DNA of 64,000 nt from Styela clava (Eukaryota > Chordata > Ascidiacea > Stolidobranchia > Styelidae): NCBI RefSeq assembly GCF_964204865.1, contig NC_135252.1, positions 21,535,383 through 21,599,382 on the forward strand, in the 5' to 3' direction. A program made the position numbers and the translations under genes. Positions 1-9,774 of this stretch are shown here, piece after piece. The number at the start of each line of letters is the position of its first letter. The stretch's first letter is position 1. The notes beneath the pieces are model-generated. The model was not told the DNA's origin. It searched no databases and saw only the letters and a list, made by a program, of their open reading frames with translations.

Positions 1-1409
1 TTTGCAGTCATCTAACGTAACTCTCGCGACCAAATCTTTTTTGTTTTGTATGGCATCGTCTTGGCGAAATTTATTGCCTACTGAATTTTAATTGTGTTTT
101 AGGATAAGTTATTTTCTGTTTGTTGGTTTCTAAACTTGGGTAGCAATTACTATTAATGTGAGATTTGTGCATATGAACGATTGAATATCGCGACTGGATG
201 TCCGATATCTGAGAATGCGTACTTCTCTTTCAACATTAATTTTCAGGATATCAGCGTTCATGTGGTCGAATCAAAATTATTTATCAAATGGATTGTTATT
301 TCGAGACACTCTCAAAAAATATTTGGGATCCACTATCATATCATTCGTTTATTTTTTATATTCATGTTTTTTTCAAGAATCACCCTCGTTATATTTCGTG
401 TACCTTCGCAAAAGAAAACTCTTTGGTGTCATCGTTCCTATTAGTGTAATTGAAATATATAGAAACCTCGCAAGTGGCGTTGTGATGCGAATATTTGATA
501 CTAGGTCAGCAGCATTACAAAGAGTGCTATTTATGAATGCTGAAAGTACATGGCATTACTAAACTTTTTTGCCAATATATGATGTTTTCTGCCCGATTTA
601 AACTAACTCCCACGCAAACCAAGGTATGTCGATATTTAAAAATTACTTGTCTTTGGGTAAGCTCTGAAATAGTATGATATAAATGTAAATGAGAAATTAG
701 GTCACGCTATGGAGGATTTTCAAAGTGATCTTGTGTAATATTTCGGAGAAAAAAGTTTGAAAGGAAAGTAGGTCAACCTATCTCCTAAAACAGGGGAATA
801 TCCTGCGTAATATTTCGGAGGGAACGTAGGTGTAGGTTAACCTATCTTTTAAAACAGCGGGTGGCGACTTTCAAAGTGGTTCAAAATCACAAATTGGGGG
901 TTGGGGGGAATTATTTTGCACGAGATTTGTACAAATGATCCACCCTGTAACTAATATGGTTTCCAGCCTGCATGTATCAATCCTTGTCTGTTAGATGGAA
1001 AGAGTAACAAATGTGGAAGCCTTTGCTGTTCACGCCAGTAAGCAACTGACACCGTGATACATTGAATGAAAGTTTTGTCCGCGGCGGGTGTTAGCAGATG
1101 TCCTTTCGTTGCCGATGAATTCGCTTGTTTTAATTAAACATGAATTCGCTTAAAGGGAACTGGGTTAACGGAAAGGCTTCTCTTTAATTCATAATATTAA
1201 CCGGAGGAGCGCTTTTTCGAGTATTTATGCCGTTTTGAATGGGTTATATGAAAGGCTAGGGCACCTAACTTGTTAAAATCGGCAAAAGCATTTTCGCACT
1301 TTTTTTTTCACTGCGAAGCACTTTCGCACTCAAAATTCGCTTAGAGTTAACACTGCAGTGTGAATGCTTAATCATATTTTTATTATTGTCCAACAAGCAG
1401 CGAGAACTG
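1..1409. other. Non-coding stretch left of the tRNA
   Basis: I see no supportable gene here. Short open frames near 181-562 have no recognisable domain and no splice-linked partner. A two-copy direct repeat of about 72 bp starts at 734 and 806; each copy opens with gtaatatttcggag and contains a version of aacctatct and taaaacag. Around 1284-1345 the motif ttcgcact recurs three times in AT-rich DNA. Confidence 0.5.
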
Positions 1410-1482
1410 CATCTCCGCTGGGACTCGAACCCAGAACCTCTGGATTAGAAGTCCAGCGCGCTATCCATTGCGCCACAGAGAC
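1410..1482 (-). tRNA. tRNA-Arg (anticodon TCT)
   Basis: This is a complete 73-nt cloverleaf on the minus strand. The 7-bp acceptor stem pairs with two G-T wobbles. The D-arm carries the box A sequence tggcgcaatgg, and the T-arm carries the perfect box B ggttcgagtcc. The anticodon loop cttctaa places TCT at 1447-1449, reading AGA (Arg). There is no intron. I see no clear T-run terminator just downstream on the minus strand (plus-strand positions below 1410). Confidence 0.95.
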
Positions 1483-2039
1483 AACGTTCCGACCCCCCTC
1501 TCATTATCCATCCATTTGGCAATAAATCAAAACATCTGATGAAGCAGGTCGTATTGTGAGGGCCATGGTTTATTTTGAATGTGGCCACTTGAAAGTGGAG
1601 GGTCTGGACGCGTGAGGTAGTTTTACTTTTAATGCCGTAGTTTGAAATATCAAGTTATTCGGCTGTGGATATTTTCAGGGCCAGTAAATGTTCCTGAACA
1701 AAAATTGGATAAATAAATATACGATTTTGTCAAAAATTGTCCCACTTCTGGGATTTGCATCATCTATTCTGACATCACCACCCCTGACAAACCGATTATG
1801 TAACCGCAACGATTGGGACCATTTCATAAATTCGGTAGTTTCCAACAATTGAGTGTCTGCTTATTAACGGAAAGTAGTAGAAACTACCCACGTCACTGAT
1901 GGTACGTACAATCGATTAATTAGTTTATATCTAACCGCAAAGATTACGAAAATTTTCATAGTTTTTAAAGCTAATTGTTCACAGTCTTATGCGAAGCCTG
2001 GATCAACCGACAAGTGAAACGGTTCGTTCCAGAAACAAG
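1483..2039. other. Non-coding spacer
   Basis: AT-rich spacer between the tRNA and the first dispersed repeat. I see no gene, RNA or structured repeat in it. Confidence 0.4.
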
Positions 2040-2160
2040 AGAGTGATACTCAAATATTTGGACACGAAGACCAAAACGAGTACGAGAACTAAATTGATTG
2101 AGTCGTTAAAGAGTAAAGTGAATTTTTCACACATTTTGTGTCCAATAAATCATCTTCAAA
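2040..2160 (+). repeat. Dispersed repeat W, short derivative
   Basis: This begins near gagagtgatactcaaatatt, has tggacac at its left part, and ends with gtgtccaataaatcat. It matches both ends of the longer W copies at 4008-4254 and 30137-30425 but lacks most of the interior, so it looks like an internal-deletion derivative. Confidence 0.45.
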
Positions 2161-2409
2161 AGCAATAAATCATCTTCGAGCAAAACATGGAATCCCGAGT
2201 TTCATTGTGTTTACAAACAAATCGTTCAAAATTGCCTTCAGAAATTGAATTGGCATTCTGTGCACGTAATTTTATTTTTGTTATCACAATTACGAAACAG
2301 TTGATTGATTATAATAGTTACACCCAGCCAACTAATCCTATTTTCCAAACGCCAATACATATGTAGATGCAGCGCGTGAGACATGTTTATTGCGCTATAA
2401 TTTTGTATC

Positions 2410-2726
2410 ATGTCAAATTTTCAAAGCGGAGTGGCACCATGCACATTCAAGAATCAGCGCAGGAAATGGATAAGCCAAAAGATGAGACTCTTTTTGACGG
2501 AATTATTTACGATAAAATTTACGGATTTTAATAACAGCATAACATTCAATCTTTGCGAAATTATTCATATGAATAAGATAACCCACATTTGCTTTGTTCA
2601 TAGTACGGAGTAAGCTATTCCTAGCTTTTACTGGAGTAATTACATTCACGGGGAACAATTACACAGAATCTAGAAAACAAAGAAAATTGCTAAAGCCAAA
2701 TATGATTTGACAATCACTTACAACAG
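2410..2726. other. Non-coding spacer with a spurious 67-codon frame
   Basis: There is an open frame from 2410 to 2613, but its composition is low-complexity, it has no domain and no paralogue in the window. I annotate no gene here. Confidence 0.35.
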
Positions 2727-2775
2727 GGGTCGGCAACCTACGGCCCGCGGGCCGAACTTACAATATACTTTTAAA
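2727..2775 (+). mobile_element. hAT-type element, left-end fragment
   Basis: The sequence caggggtcggcaacctacgg followed by cccgcgggcc is the usual left end of a non-autonomous hAT element. No matching right end (gccgacccctg) was found nearby, so the element is truncated or its right end has diverged. Confidence 0.5.
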
Positions 2776-2971
2776 ATTAGCAATCAGTAGACACAGGTGG
2801 TGCTCGAGAGCCAAGATTGTGCAATTATTCTAACAAAATAGGATCCAAACAAAAAATTACTTTTTTCTCGCGACTGTCGCATGAGCGTTATGCGAGGTTA
2901 TGCATGATAAGTTTTAAATATTTTCTATTTCTGTGTCACTTTAAAGCATATTTCGAACGTCAGCCATAAAC

Positions 2972-3256
2972 CAGTGGTTCTCAGACTTTTTAGGCCGCGC
3001 CTCCTTTTTAGAATTGGGCAAGTCCCCCTCCACCTCAAATATAACTAGCTAACAATAAGCTTCAAATAACAGATAGTAAGGCGGAAGTAATATAATATAT
3101 ACCAAAAATAACAACAAGCACAATAGCACTCCGCAATCTCTAAACAATGAAGAAATGTAAATATATATCCAAAATAATGCGGTCAAGATCAAATCTAACA
3201 AATATTTTTAATTAGTTTCTCTTGTGGGGAGGGGCCCTTTGTTTTGAGAATCACTG
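2972..3256 (+). mobile_element. Non-autonomous hAT-type element (285 bp)
   Basis: The left end cagtggttctca and right end tgagaatcactg are inverted repeats. The interior shares ataactagctaacaa and agatagtaag with the elements at 28161-28431 and 62901-63319, so all three belong to one family. The 8-bp flanks match only partly (both end taaac). There is no transposase frame. Confidence 0.6.
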
Positions 3257-3460
3257 TTCTAAACAATGTATTTTAGAATAAGCTGCATTTTAAAGAATCT
3301 TAGTATTTACTATACGACTTGACCCATCCATTAGGTTATGTCCCATTCACCATTTGAATGACCTCCTTCATAGCGAGCAGTTTATCGGGTAAAGTTACAA
3401 ATAGGAATGGATATATGGGCCCGACTGCGATATTATTGGTTATCAAGCCGCTATATAGAC

Positions 3461-3942
3461 CAGCGGCTCAATCTTTTTTTCAAGCCACCCAAATTTAAAA
3501 AAAAATTAGGTTTTGTGAAATCTTGCGTCCCAAGGATATACTCGAATCTAAGGCGGTATGTAATGCTAATGACCTATTTGATCACAAAATTGACTGACTA
3601 ATATGAAACAGCCATTTTTACGTAAAATTTTATCTTCCCAAAAATTAGTCGTAAGTGAGGAAGCTGCGCTTATTTGCCACAAGCAAGTTTTGAAGTCGTT
3701 GCTTTACTTAGAAAAACAGCAGATGCCAAGTTTTTACGCTGTAACACTTCCCACACATACAATCAATACTGAGAAACTTCACTTCAATACAAACGTAAAT
3801 GAAACAATAAAATTTACTAAATAATAAAAGCAGTAGAAGTTTTGTTGGAACTTTTTTAGGTATTTGTTGAAAAAACAAGCGACCTAAGAATATTTTCAGG
3901 CGACTCAATTTCGGGTTGCGCTCCATAGATTGGGAAACACTG
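3461..3942 (+). mobile_element. Non-autonomous hAT-type element (482 bp)
   Basis: It starts cagcggctcaatc and ends gattgggaaacactg. It is flanked by atatagac (3453-3460) and atatagat (3943-3950), an 8-bp target duplication with one mismatch. Open frames inside encode nothing recognisable. Confidence 0.7.
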
Positions 3943-4007
3943 ATATAGATAGCAGGTTTAATTCTTAGGGCCACGCACAGTCGCGGGCTGCCAATCAAGT
4001 GCAGTGA

Positions 4008-4254
4008 TTTGTTGGACACGTTTAGTGGCCATAACGGTCGTTTCAAAATTTTGTTGTTATTGTTATTTTCTTTCGTCATTATCATTAAAAAATCGCTTTT
4101 CTCTTCGAATACTGGACCAATTGCTTTGAAATGTCCAGTGGTTAAAGATAAAATTTTTCTCCAGAAGGCTATTACTTTTTTTTTGCTATGACGTCATCAA
4201 AATTATTGCCATTGGATGACGCTGCGTGTCCATATATTTGAGCATAGCTCTCTT
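4008..4254 (-). repeat. Dispersed repeat W, long copy
   Basis: This has the reverse orientation of the copy at 30137-30425. Shared landmarks, read here on the plus strand, are ttggacacg, a tract of ttgttattgttatt, gaaatgtccagtggttaaag, ccttctgg (in the other copy) versus ccagaagg (here), and gtccatatatttgagc. It is non-coding, and its class is unknown to me. Confidence 0.55.
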
Positions 4255-4308
4255 GTTCCCTAATTGATTGTAAATTCTGTACACTGACAAAGAAGATTGG
4301 CTCTAGCC

Positions 4309-4625
4309 CACTTGTTCTCAACCAGTAGGCCATGGCCCACAGAAGCATTTTCAGATGGGTCACAACAAGCCTTGAGTTGTTGAAAAATTAGATTTTATTT
4401 GTGTCACTATAGCTAAATTTTGATTGTAGTGGCAATGTACGCTAATACTTTTTTTGTAGCTGAGGGGTAATTTTCATTCTAATTGTTAAAGTGAAAGTGT
4501 CTATTTTTGTGGACTCAATTTTTTGCTTGAGTTGTAGTTTACCCCTTGCATGATAAAGTAAATGGGCCACGGAGTTTTTGTGCAATAAAAATGGGCCAGG
4601 GAAGAAAAAAGGTTGAAAACCACTG
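4309..4625 (+). mobile_element. Non-autonomous hAT-type element (317 bp)
   Basis: The left end cacttgttctcaacc and right end ggttgaaaaccactg are imperfect inverted repeats. The perfect 8-bp duplication ctctagcc flanks it at 4301-4308 and 4626-4633. The interior is non-coding and contains ggccatggccc and gggccac motifs. Confidence 0.85.
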
Positions 4626-4889
4626 CTCTAGCCTGACTTTAATAGGAGACTGAATAACCGAGCGCCCAAGCGTATATGAAACAAGGATAATGTAAAAAAA
4701 ATATTCTCACTACGTGACCAAGCGCATGTTGCATACCGTTAAAATTATCTCTTCTAAACAAGAATCCATATTTAAAAAAATATTCTCTGTTGGTGGAATT
4801 CCCCTTATATGAAACAAAAATATCGTCTCGATCAAAGCAATAATCAATACAATAATTGGCTGACCTGAGGCTATTTCTCGTTTAACTTT

Positions 4890-5005
4890 TCATGTGTAAT
4901 TTCGAAATAATATAAGGTTGTATTAAATTGCAGAAAAATTACACTGCGTCGAAGAAACATTAAATTAACTAGAATTTTACTGTTGTTGAAATCTTCTACA
5001 ATACT
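4890..5005 (+). repeat. Two-copy repeat, copy 1
   Basis: About 115 bp sharing gcagaaaaattac, gtaatttcg and aacatta with copy 2 at 6209-6325. Both are in the same orientation and non-coding. Confidence 0.5.
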
Positions 5006-5272
5006 TCGGTAACTACGCCGGTAGTTGGCGATCAATTCTCAAAAACACGCCAAACAGCTTCTTATCTATATCCTCGTTTTTGGATAACATGGCAATGAAA
5101 ATTTTTCAAGAAATATTCTTTTTTTAATTTACACTAAATTAGAGAAATTTTGCTGCTGCTTTTTAATGATATTGATCACGAACTACCACCACAATGTCAA
5201 CCACTCTACAGACTTCCTTATAGCTTCCATTTTGCGCGTCATGGATTATATTAATAAATTGTTTGTAATATA

Positions 5273-5364
5273 TAGGGTGTCCATAAAGTCTTAAAATTTT
5301 TTTGAGAACCGACTTCATTTCAACAAAATTGATATTGTAAAGGGACTTTATGGACGCCCTGTAT
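5273..5364 (+). mobile_element. Mariner-like MITE (short palindromic form)
   Basis: The left end tagggtgtccataaagtc and right end gactttatggacgccctgta are near-perfect inverted repeats bounded by TA dinucleotides, as in Tc1/mariner elements. It is about 92 bp with almost no interior. Longer relatives lie at 7259, 28547, 32884 and 48996. Confidence 0.75.
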
Positions 5365-6208
5365 ATCATAGAATGATTATGTGTCTGACTGTTATTAGTA
5401 TGTCAGTAGTAGCACTTTAGCTCAATGCCCTTCTGTGTGGTCAGATGATTCTCTCAGGTAAGTAAATAGAATTTGATGATGTGTTAAAAGTTATAGAGTC
5501 GCAGAGTTAAAGTAAGCATTGAAGAAAATTCATCGTTCGCCAATGTTTTATTGCAAAACGAAACTGACTTTTGAAATCCTTGTTGAATTGTTGTATCGTA
5601 GTTCACATTGGTTTTAAAAACAGCGCATTATTATGAAATTCTTTCTTCAAGTTACACTATCGGTAGAAGTTACGCGAGACCAACTCCCAATCCTTCCTTT
5701 TTGATCCGAATGCGCATAATGCAAGGATGCTGAAGCTAGAATAGACATGGCCATACTGTACTGTGTAATTCAAGAGTCCTGCTGCGCACTAACACAAATG
5801 TAATTCTGTTTGTCTGGCCAAAACCTACTTCCTCAGACAAGCAGTCGACAATGACAAGGAAGGGATCAACGTTGAATTGCATAGTCCTTTAAAATTTGTT
5901 TTGTTTAATTGAGGGTTTACGAGGTTATTTGATTACAATATGCATAATGTGTTGAACCCAAAAAGTTCATGCCTTTGCTCAAAACCTCAACCTGGTTGTA
6001 ATAAACTTGTTTGTGTGAAATCGGGAACGTCACGGTTCTTTCAAAAACATGGCATCGTTCTATGCATTAGTAGCTGCTGGTATCAAGCTTTTTACCGAGA
6101 GGACGATTTATGCAAGGAACCACCGATGTGCGAAAATTTATTTATGACCAGAAAACACTATAGTTTATCGGAATTTCTAAAAATTTCGATCAGTAAAATG
6201 CTTCTTGC
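5365..6208. other. Non-coding spacer
   Basis: I see no supportable gene. The 95-codon frame at 5940-6227 is cysteine-rich near its start but has no signal peptide, no family match, and runs into the repeat at 6209. Confidence 0.35.
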
Positions 6209-6325
6209 AAATGTAATTTCGGAATAATAATAGGTTGTAATAAATCGCAGAAAAATTACGACACGTCTAAAAAAACATAATGTTGACTGGAATTTCACTG
6301 TCGTTAAAAATACTTCGTCATTGAA
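6209..6325 (+). repeat. Two-copy repeat, copy 2
   Basis: A diverged direct copy of 4890-5005, sharing gtaatttcg, gcagaaaaattac and the tail gttaaaaatacttcg-like sequence. Confidence 0.5.
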
Positions 6326-6479
6326 GTGTAGTCGAGTTTTAATTGTCAGGTAGTTGAGCAGATGCAACTGATGCTATAATTTGTTTGTGAGCGAGGAATA
6401 ACAGTTAATAAAAAGAATTTGATAACAAAATAACCATGACGTCATAGCGTAATTTTCGCATCGCCCCAATCAGTTTAGC

Positions 6480-7570
6480 CATGCGTAATCGACATCGTGC
6501 CACGTCTTGCAACATTGCTTCGTGCATGAGAATTTCTTATGGGAGAATTACTGGTCATACCCGTTGGCGCATATACGTAATACCTAAGTAGATTGTATAC
6601 AGACCCAACGGTATTGTCGCGACATGAAATGCAGAACGTCATCGCAGATATTACGTCACTGAAATCTTAGTATGGCGTTAATCAATTAATGCAAGCGTCT
6701 TCGACATAGAACGTGACGGTGTCTTGTGACATTAGACATTCATGAGAACTTGTTATAAAATTATACTATATTATCATATCCAAATTTCGCGCATGTGAGA
6801 AATCGGTATGCAAGTTGTATACAGACCCAACACATACGGGTATTGCCATCACGTGAGCGTATACCGCAAAAATGGAGTCATCACCGAGTTTGCGCCATTT
6901 TACCTCTAGTATCGTCTTAATAGATTTATCCAAGTGTCTTCAACATATCACGGGCCGATTTAACATCTCGCCGATGTCTTGTAACATTGGCCATACATGG
7001 GAGCTTGTTATGGGAAAATATTAAATGATCATAACCAGATTTCATGTATACATGTATATATATACAGACCCAACCACGCATATTTTCGTCATGTGAAATG
7101 TAGAACTCCAAAAAATATATAATCGTACAAATTCGATGTCGCCCAATCTGATTCGTAATCTTGTGACATTGGTCATACACGTAATTGGTATGCAAGTTGT
7201 ATACAGACCTCTAACTACGCATATTTTTGTCACGTGAAGTGTTGAACTTCAATAAATGTAAGATGTCCATAAAGTGTTACAAATTTTTAATATTGCAAAG
7301 GGAATTTATCGATACCATATATTGTTTTGGCCTTCACAGATGTATTAATTGAAGTAAAAATACTTGAACAATTACTGATTAAAAACAACAAACCTTGTTA
7401 AGATATATTGAGAACTGACTTCATAACAAAATTGGAATTGTGAAGGGACTTTATGGGGGCACCCTGTATATTCGTGCAAATTCTATGCTGCCCAAGTTGA
7501 TTCGTTAATTCTCGGACAGATCTTGTGACATTGGTCATACCCCTATTTCGCGCTGCGCACATTGTCACGT
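6480..7570 (+). repeat. Degenerate tandem satellite, ~140-245 bp units
   Basis: The motif ttgtatacagacccaac, or close variants, recurs at about 6593, 6815, 7059 and 7197. The motif cttgtgacattggtcata recurs near 6507, 6723, 6975, 7153 and 7523. Unit spacing varies (about 222, 244 and 138 bp), so the array is old and indel-rich. The last unit is split by the mariner-like MITE at 7259-7468. The antisense frames at 6926-7583 simply reflect repeated units. Confidence 0.65.
7259..7468 (+). mobile_element. Mariner-like MITE inserted in the satellite
   Basis: It starts taagatgtccataaagtg and ends gactttatgggggcaccctg ta, with inverted termini like the MITE at 5273. The interior shares gcaaagggaatttat, ttgttttggc and acaacaaacc with the copy at 28547. 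Confidence 0.7.
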
Positions 7571-7956
7571 GAGATGTACGCAAATACTAATGCAAAAAAA
7601 CACAATTTCGCTTCAGGCCAGGACAGAGAAAGTACCGCATATGACGGAGCGTTTATCGTCATTATTGATAATTCACACGGAAATACCTGTCCGCCTACGA
7701 CACTGTTAAAAAATTGGTAAATCCCTTTATTTTTATGCGCTGGCAAGAACAGCTACTTGGATGTATGGGAATCGTTACATGTCGGCAATGTATTATACAC
7801 ACAATGAGCGTCCATTGCGTCAGGCAGGCGGTGGAATTCGTTATTATCATCCAATGAACCTGATATAGTTAGGACAGACTCGTTAACCAACGGGCAATCA
7901 CACCTTTACTTTCGTTTTCCTTGTAATACATTGTTATCAATTATCCTAGCGGAAAT
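7571..7956. other. Non-coding spacer before the tandem duplication
   Basis: I see no gene or structured repeat. This spacer separates the satellite from the start of duplication unit A. Confidence 0.35.
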
Positions 7957-8718
7957 TTTTTATTACATATTTTACATAACTTATACATTTAATAAAGCTA
8001 TGTTGTGTACTTTTCACCCAGGCTCATACGCCTGGCAAATATATGGATGAGGCCTCAGCTAAGCGTTCGTACATATGTAAATGCTTCTTCAATACTAAAT
8101 AGCCTTGAGGCATGTTTGGAAAGTTAGGTCGGTACCGATAATTTCTCTCCTTTTCTCAAATGAAAGAAATATTTTTTTCACGGAAAAACTTGTTTGTCAG
8201 ACGTCGATTTAAGTAGTTTAAGGCGTGTTGCTGTAAGAGTTGAGTCTATATAAGATCTTCCTGTGAGATTGCCTGTCGGAATAATATGAAATGACCTGTC
8301 GGTATAAGACTTGCCTTAGATAAGTTTTCGCCGACTTGATAGATTTGAATAATTCAATTTGTGAGCTAACCTGTAGAATTGGGACCGATAGTGAAAATGT
8401 ATTTTAGAAATTTCATTTGTACAATTTCAATCATTAGTTTGGGTTCCGCGAGGCTAACTACTTTTTCCTGCTTTTCGCAGATGGATCTGTACGCGTATGA
8501 TAAAAGGATGTTGTAACAATAATAAAAATGACACCATTCTTGTCAAAGTTGAAATATGCTTACTTAAAAGGAAGTCGGACGTAATGTTCCAGAACTATAT
8601 TTCTGTTAGTGTGTAGCAAGACTCTTGAATAACATATTAAAAACTTTTCAATGTACCAATACAGTGATTTATTCCGCGGATGTTCAGTTTGAGAGAAAAA
8701 TACTGCTGATTTTTCTAT

Positions 8719-8929
8719 ACTGCCGTAGTATGTCTACAAGGTTAGGGTTAGGTCCTAATTTTATTCCGATTCCCCCTATTTTAGTTCTATTACGAGTTCG
8801 GGGACTGTCTATGTTAGCCAAGTGAATATACCTCCTGCTCACACGTGCCAGCTCCTCTACACAACTTGATGTAAAATAGGCGAACAAAATTAGTTACCTT
8901 CATATTGGTACACATACTTTTGGAGCGCC
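8719..8929 (+). mobile_element. R-family MITE, copy 1
   Basis: This carries the R landmarks: gttagggttagg, attttattccgatt, gagttcggggactgtct, gccaagtgaatatac, aacttgatgtaaa and tattggtacacatac, ending ggagcgcc. The left terminus is eroded. It is not found at the matching place in unit B (near 15900), so it inserted after the duplication or was lost there. Confidence 0.7.
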
Positions 8930-9774
8930 GCTTGTCCGACAGGGATTTCAATTTGTTATCGAGAATTTAGCAGCAAAAACTAACAGCATCTTAGCAATTA
9001 AATGCTTTTTACTTTAAAGACAAATTTAAAATAAAAAGTAACGCTTGTCAGTTGTTTTCAAACTTACTGTCATCGATTAGAATGAATGTGAAGGCTGTGC
9101 AGAAATAGGGTCGAAGTTAAGAACTAGTCAAACTCGGTAATAATATATAGTAATGAATGACTAGGAATGCAGATTGTACTGCAAATCCAAATTTTGAAAT
9201 CATTCCTAACCCGAACCCGAAATGAATAATTACTAGTTTGGTATTTTAAAGCGTGTCGGGTGTGTCTTGTTTTTTTTTCTTTCAAATTTTGCATTAGTGG
9301 CAAGGGATTTATACAGAAGCTCCAAATATAATAATAGAAATCGCTTCATAGTGACTTTTACATCTCAAAATACTGAAACTTTGAATTCGATCGGCCCATC
9401 AATTGTGCACAAAAGAAGTTATTTTCCAAACAACAACCAAACGAAGAATAACAACTGATAGGTCCCCCCCATGTCCGACAATTACTCAATTTCTTATAGG
9501 TTACTTAGGAGTAGGGAGGCATTGGGCCAGCCTAGAGCAGTTTACCGGGAATACGATATCATATCTTAATACCATCTTAAGTGATGTTTTCTACCGTTTT
9601 GCTTATACATTCAATCTTGCAGTACTCGACAAGAATCCCATAACCCACGTTGGGCCGCGCCATTGTGTAATCTAATTTTATTTTATTCGAATTTATTTTT
9701 AATCTGATATCATGGTTTGAATTTCATGTTTTTTAAAATAACAAATAGGATATAAAGAGTAACTTTAAGCCACA

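Noticed and set aside
215..562. 115-codon plus-strand frame near the left edge
   Set aside because: No recognisable motif, no signal peptide, overlapped by another frame, and no second copy. Probably chance in AT-rich DNA.
9751..9756. TATAAA upstream of A1
   Set aside because: Only 19 bp separate it from the ATG, too close for a working TATA box with its start site before the codon, and A2 and the B genes lack it.
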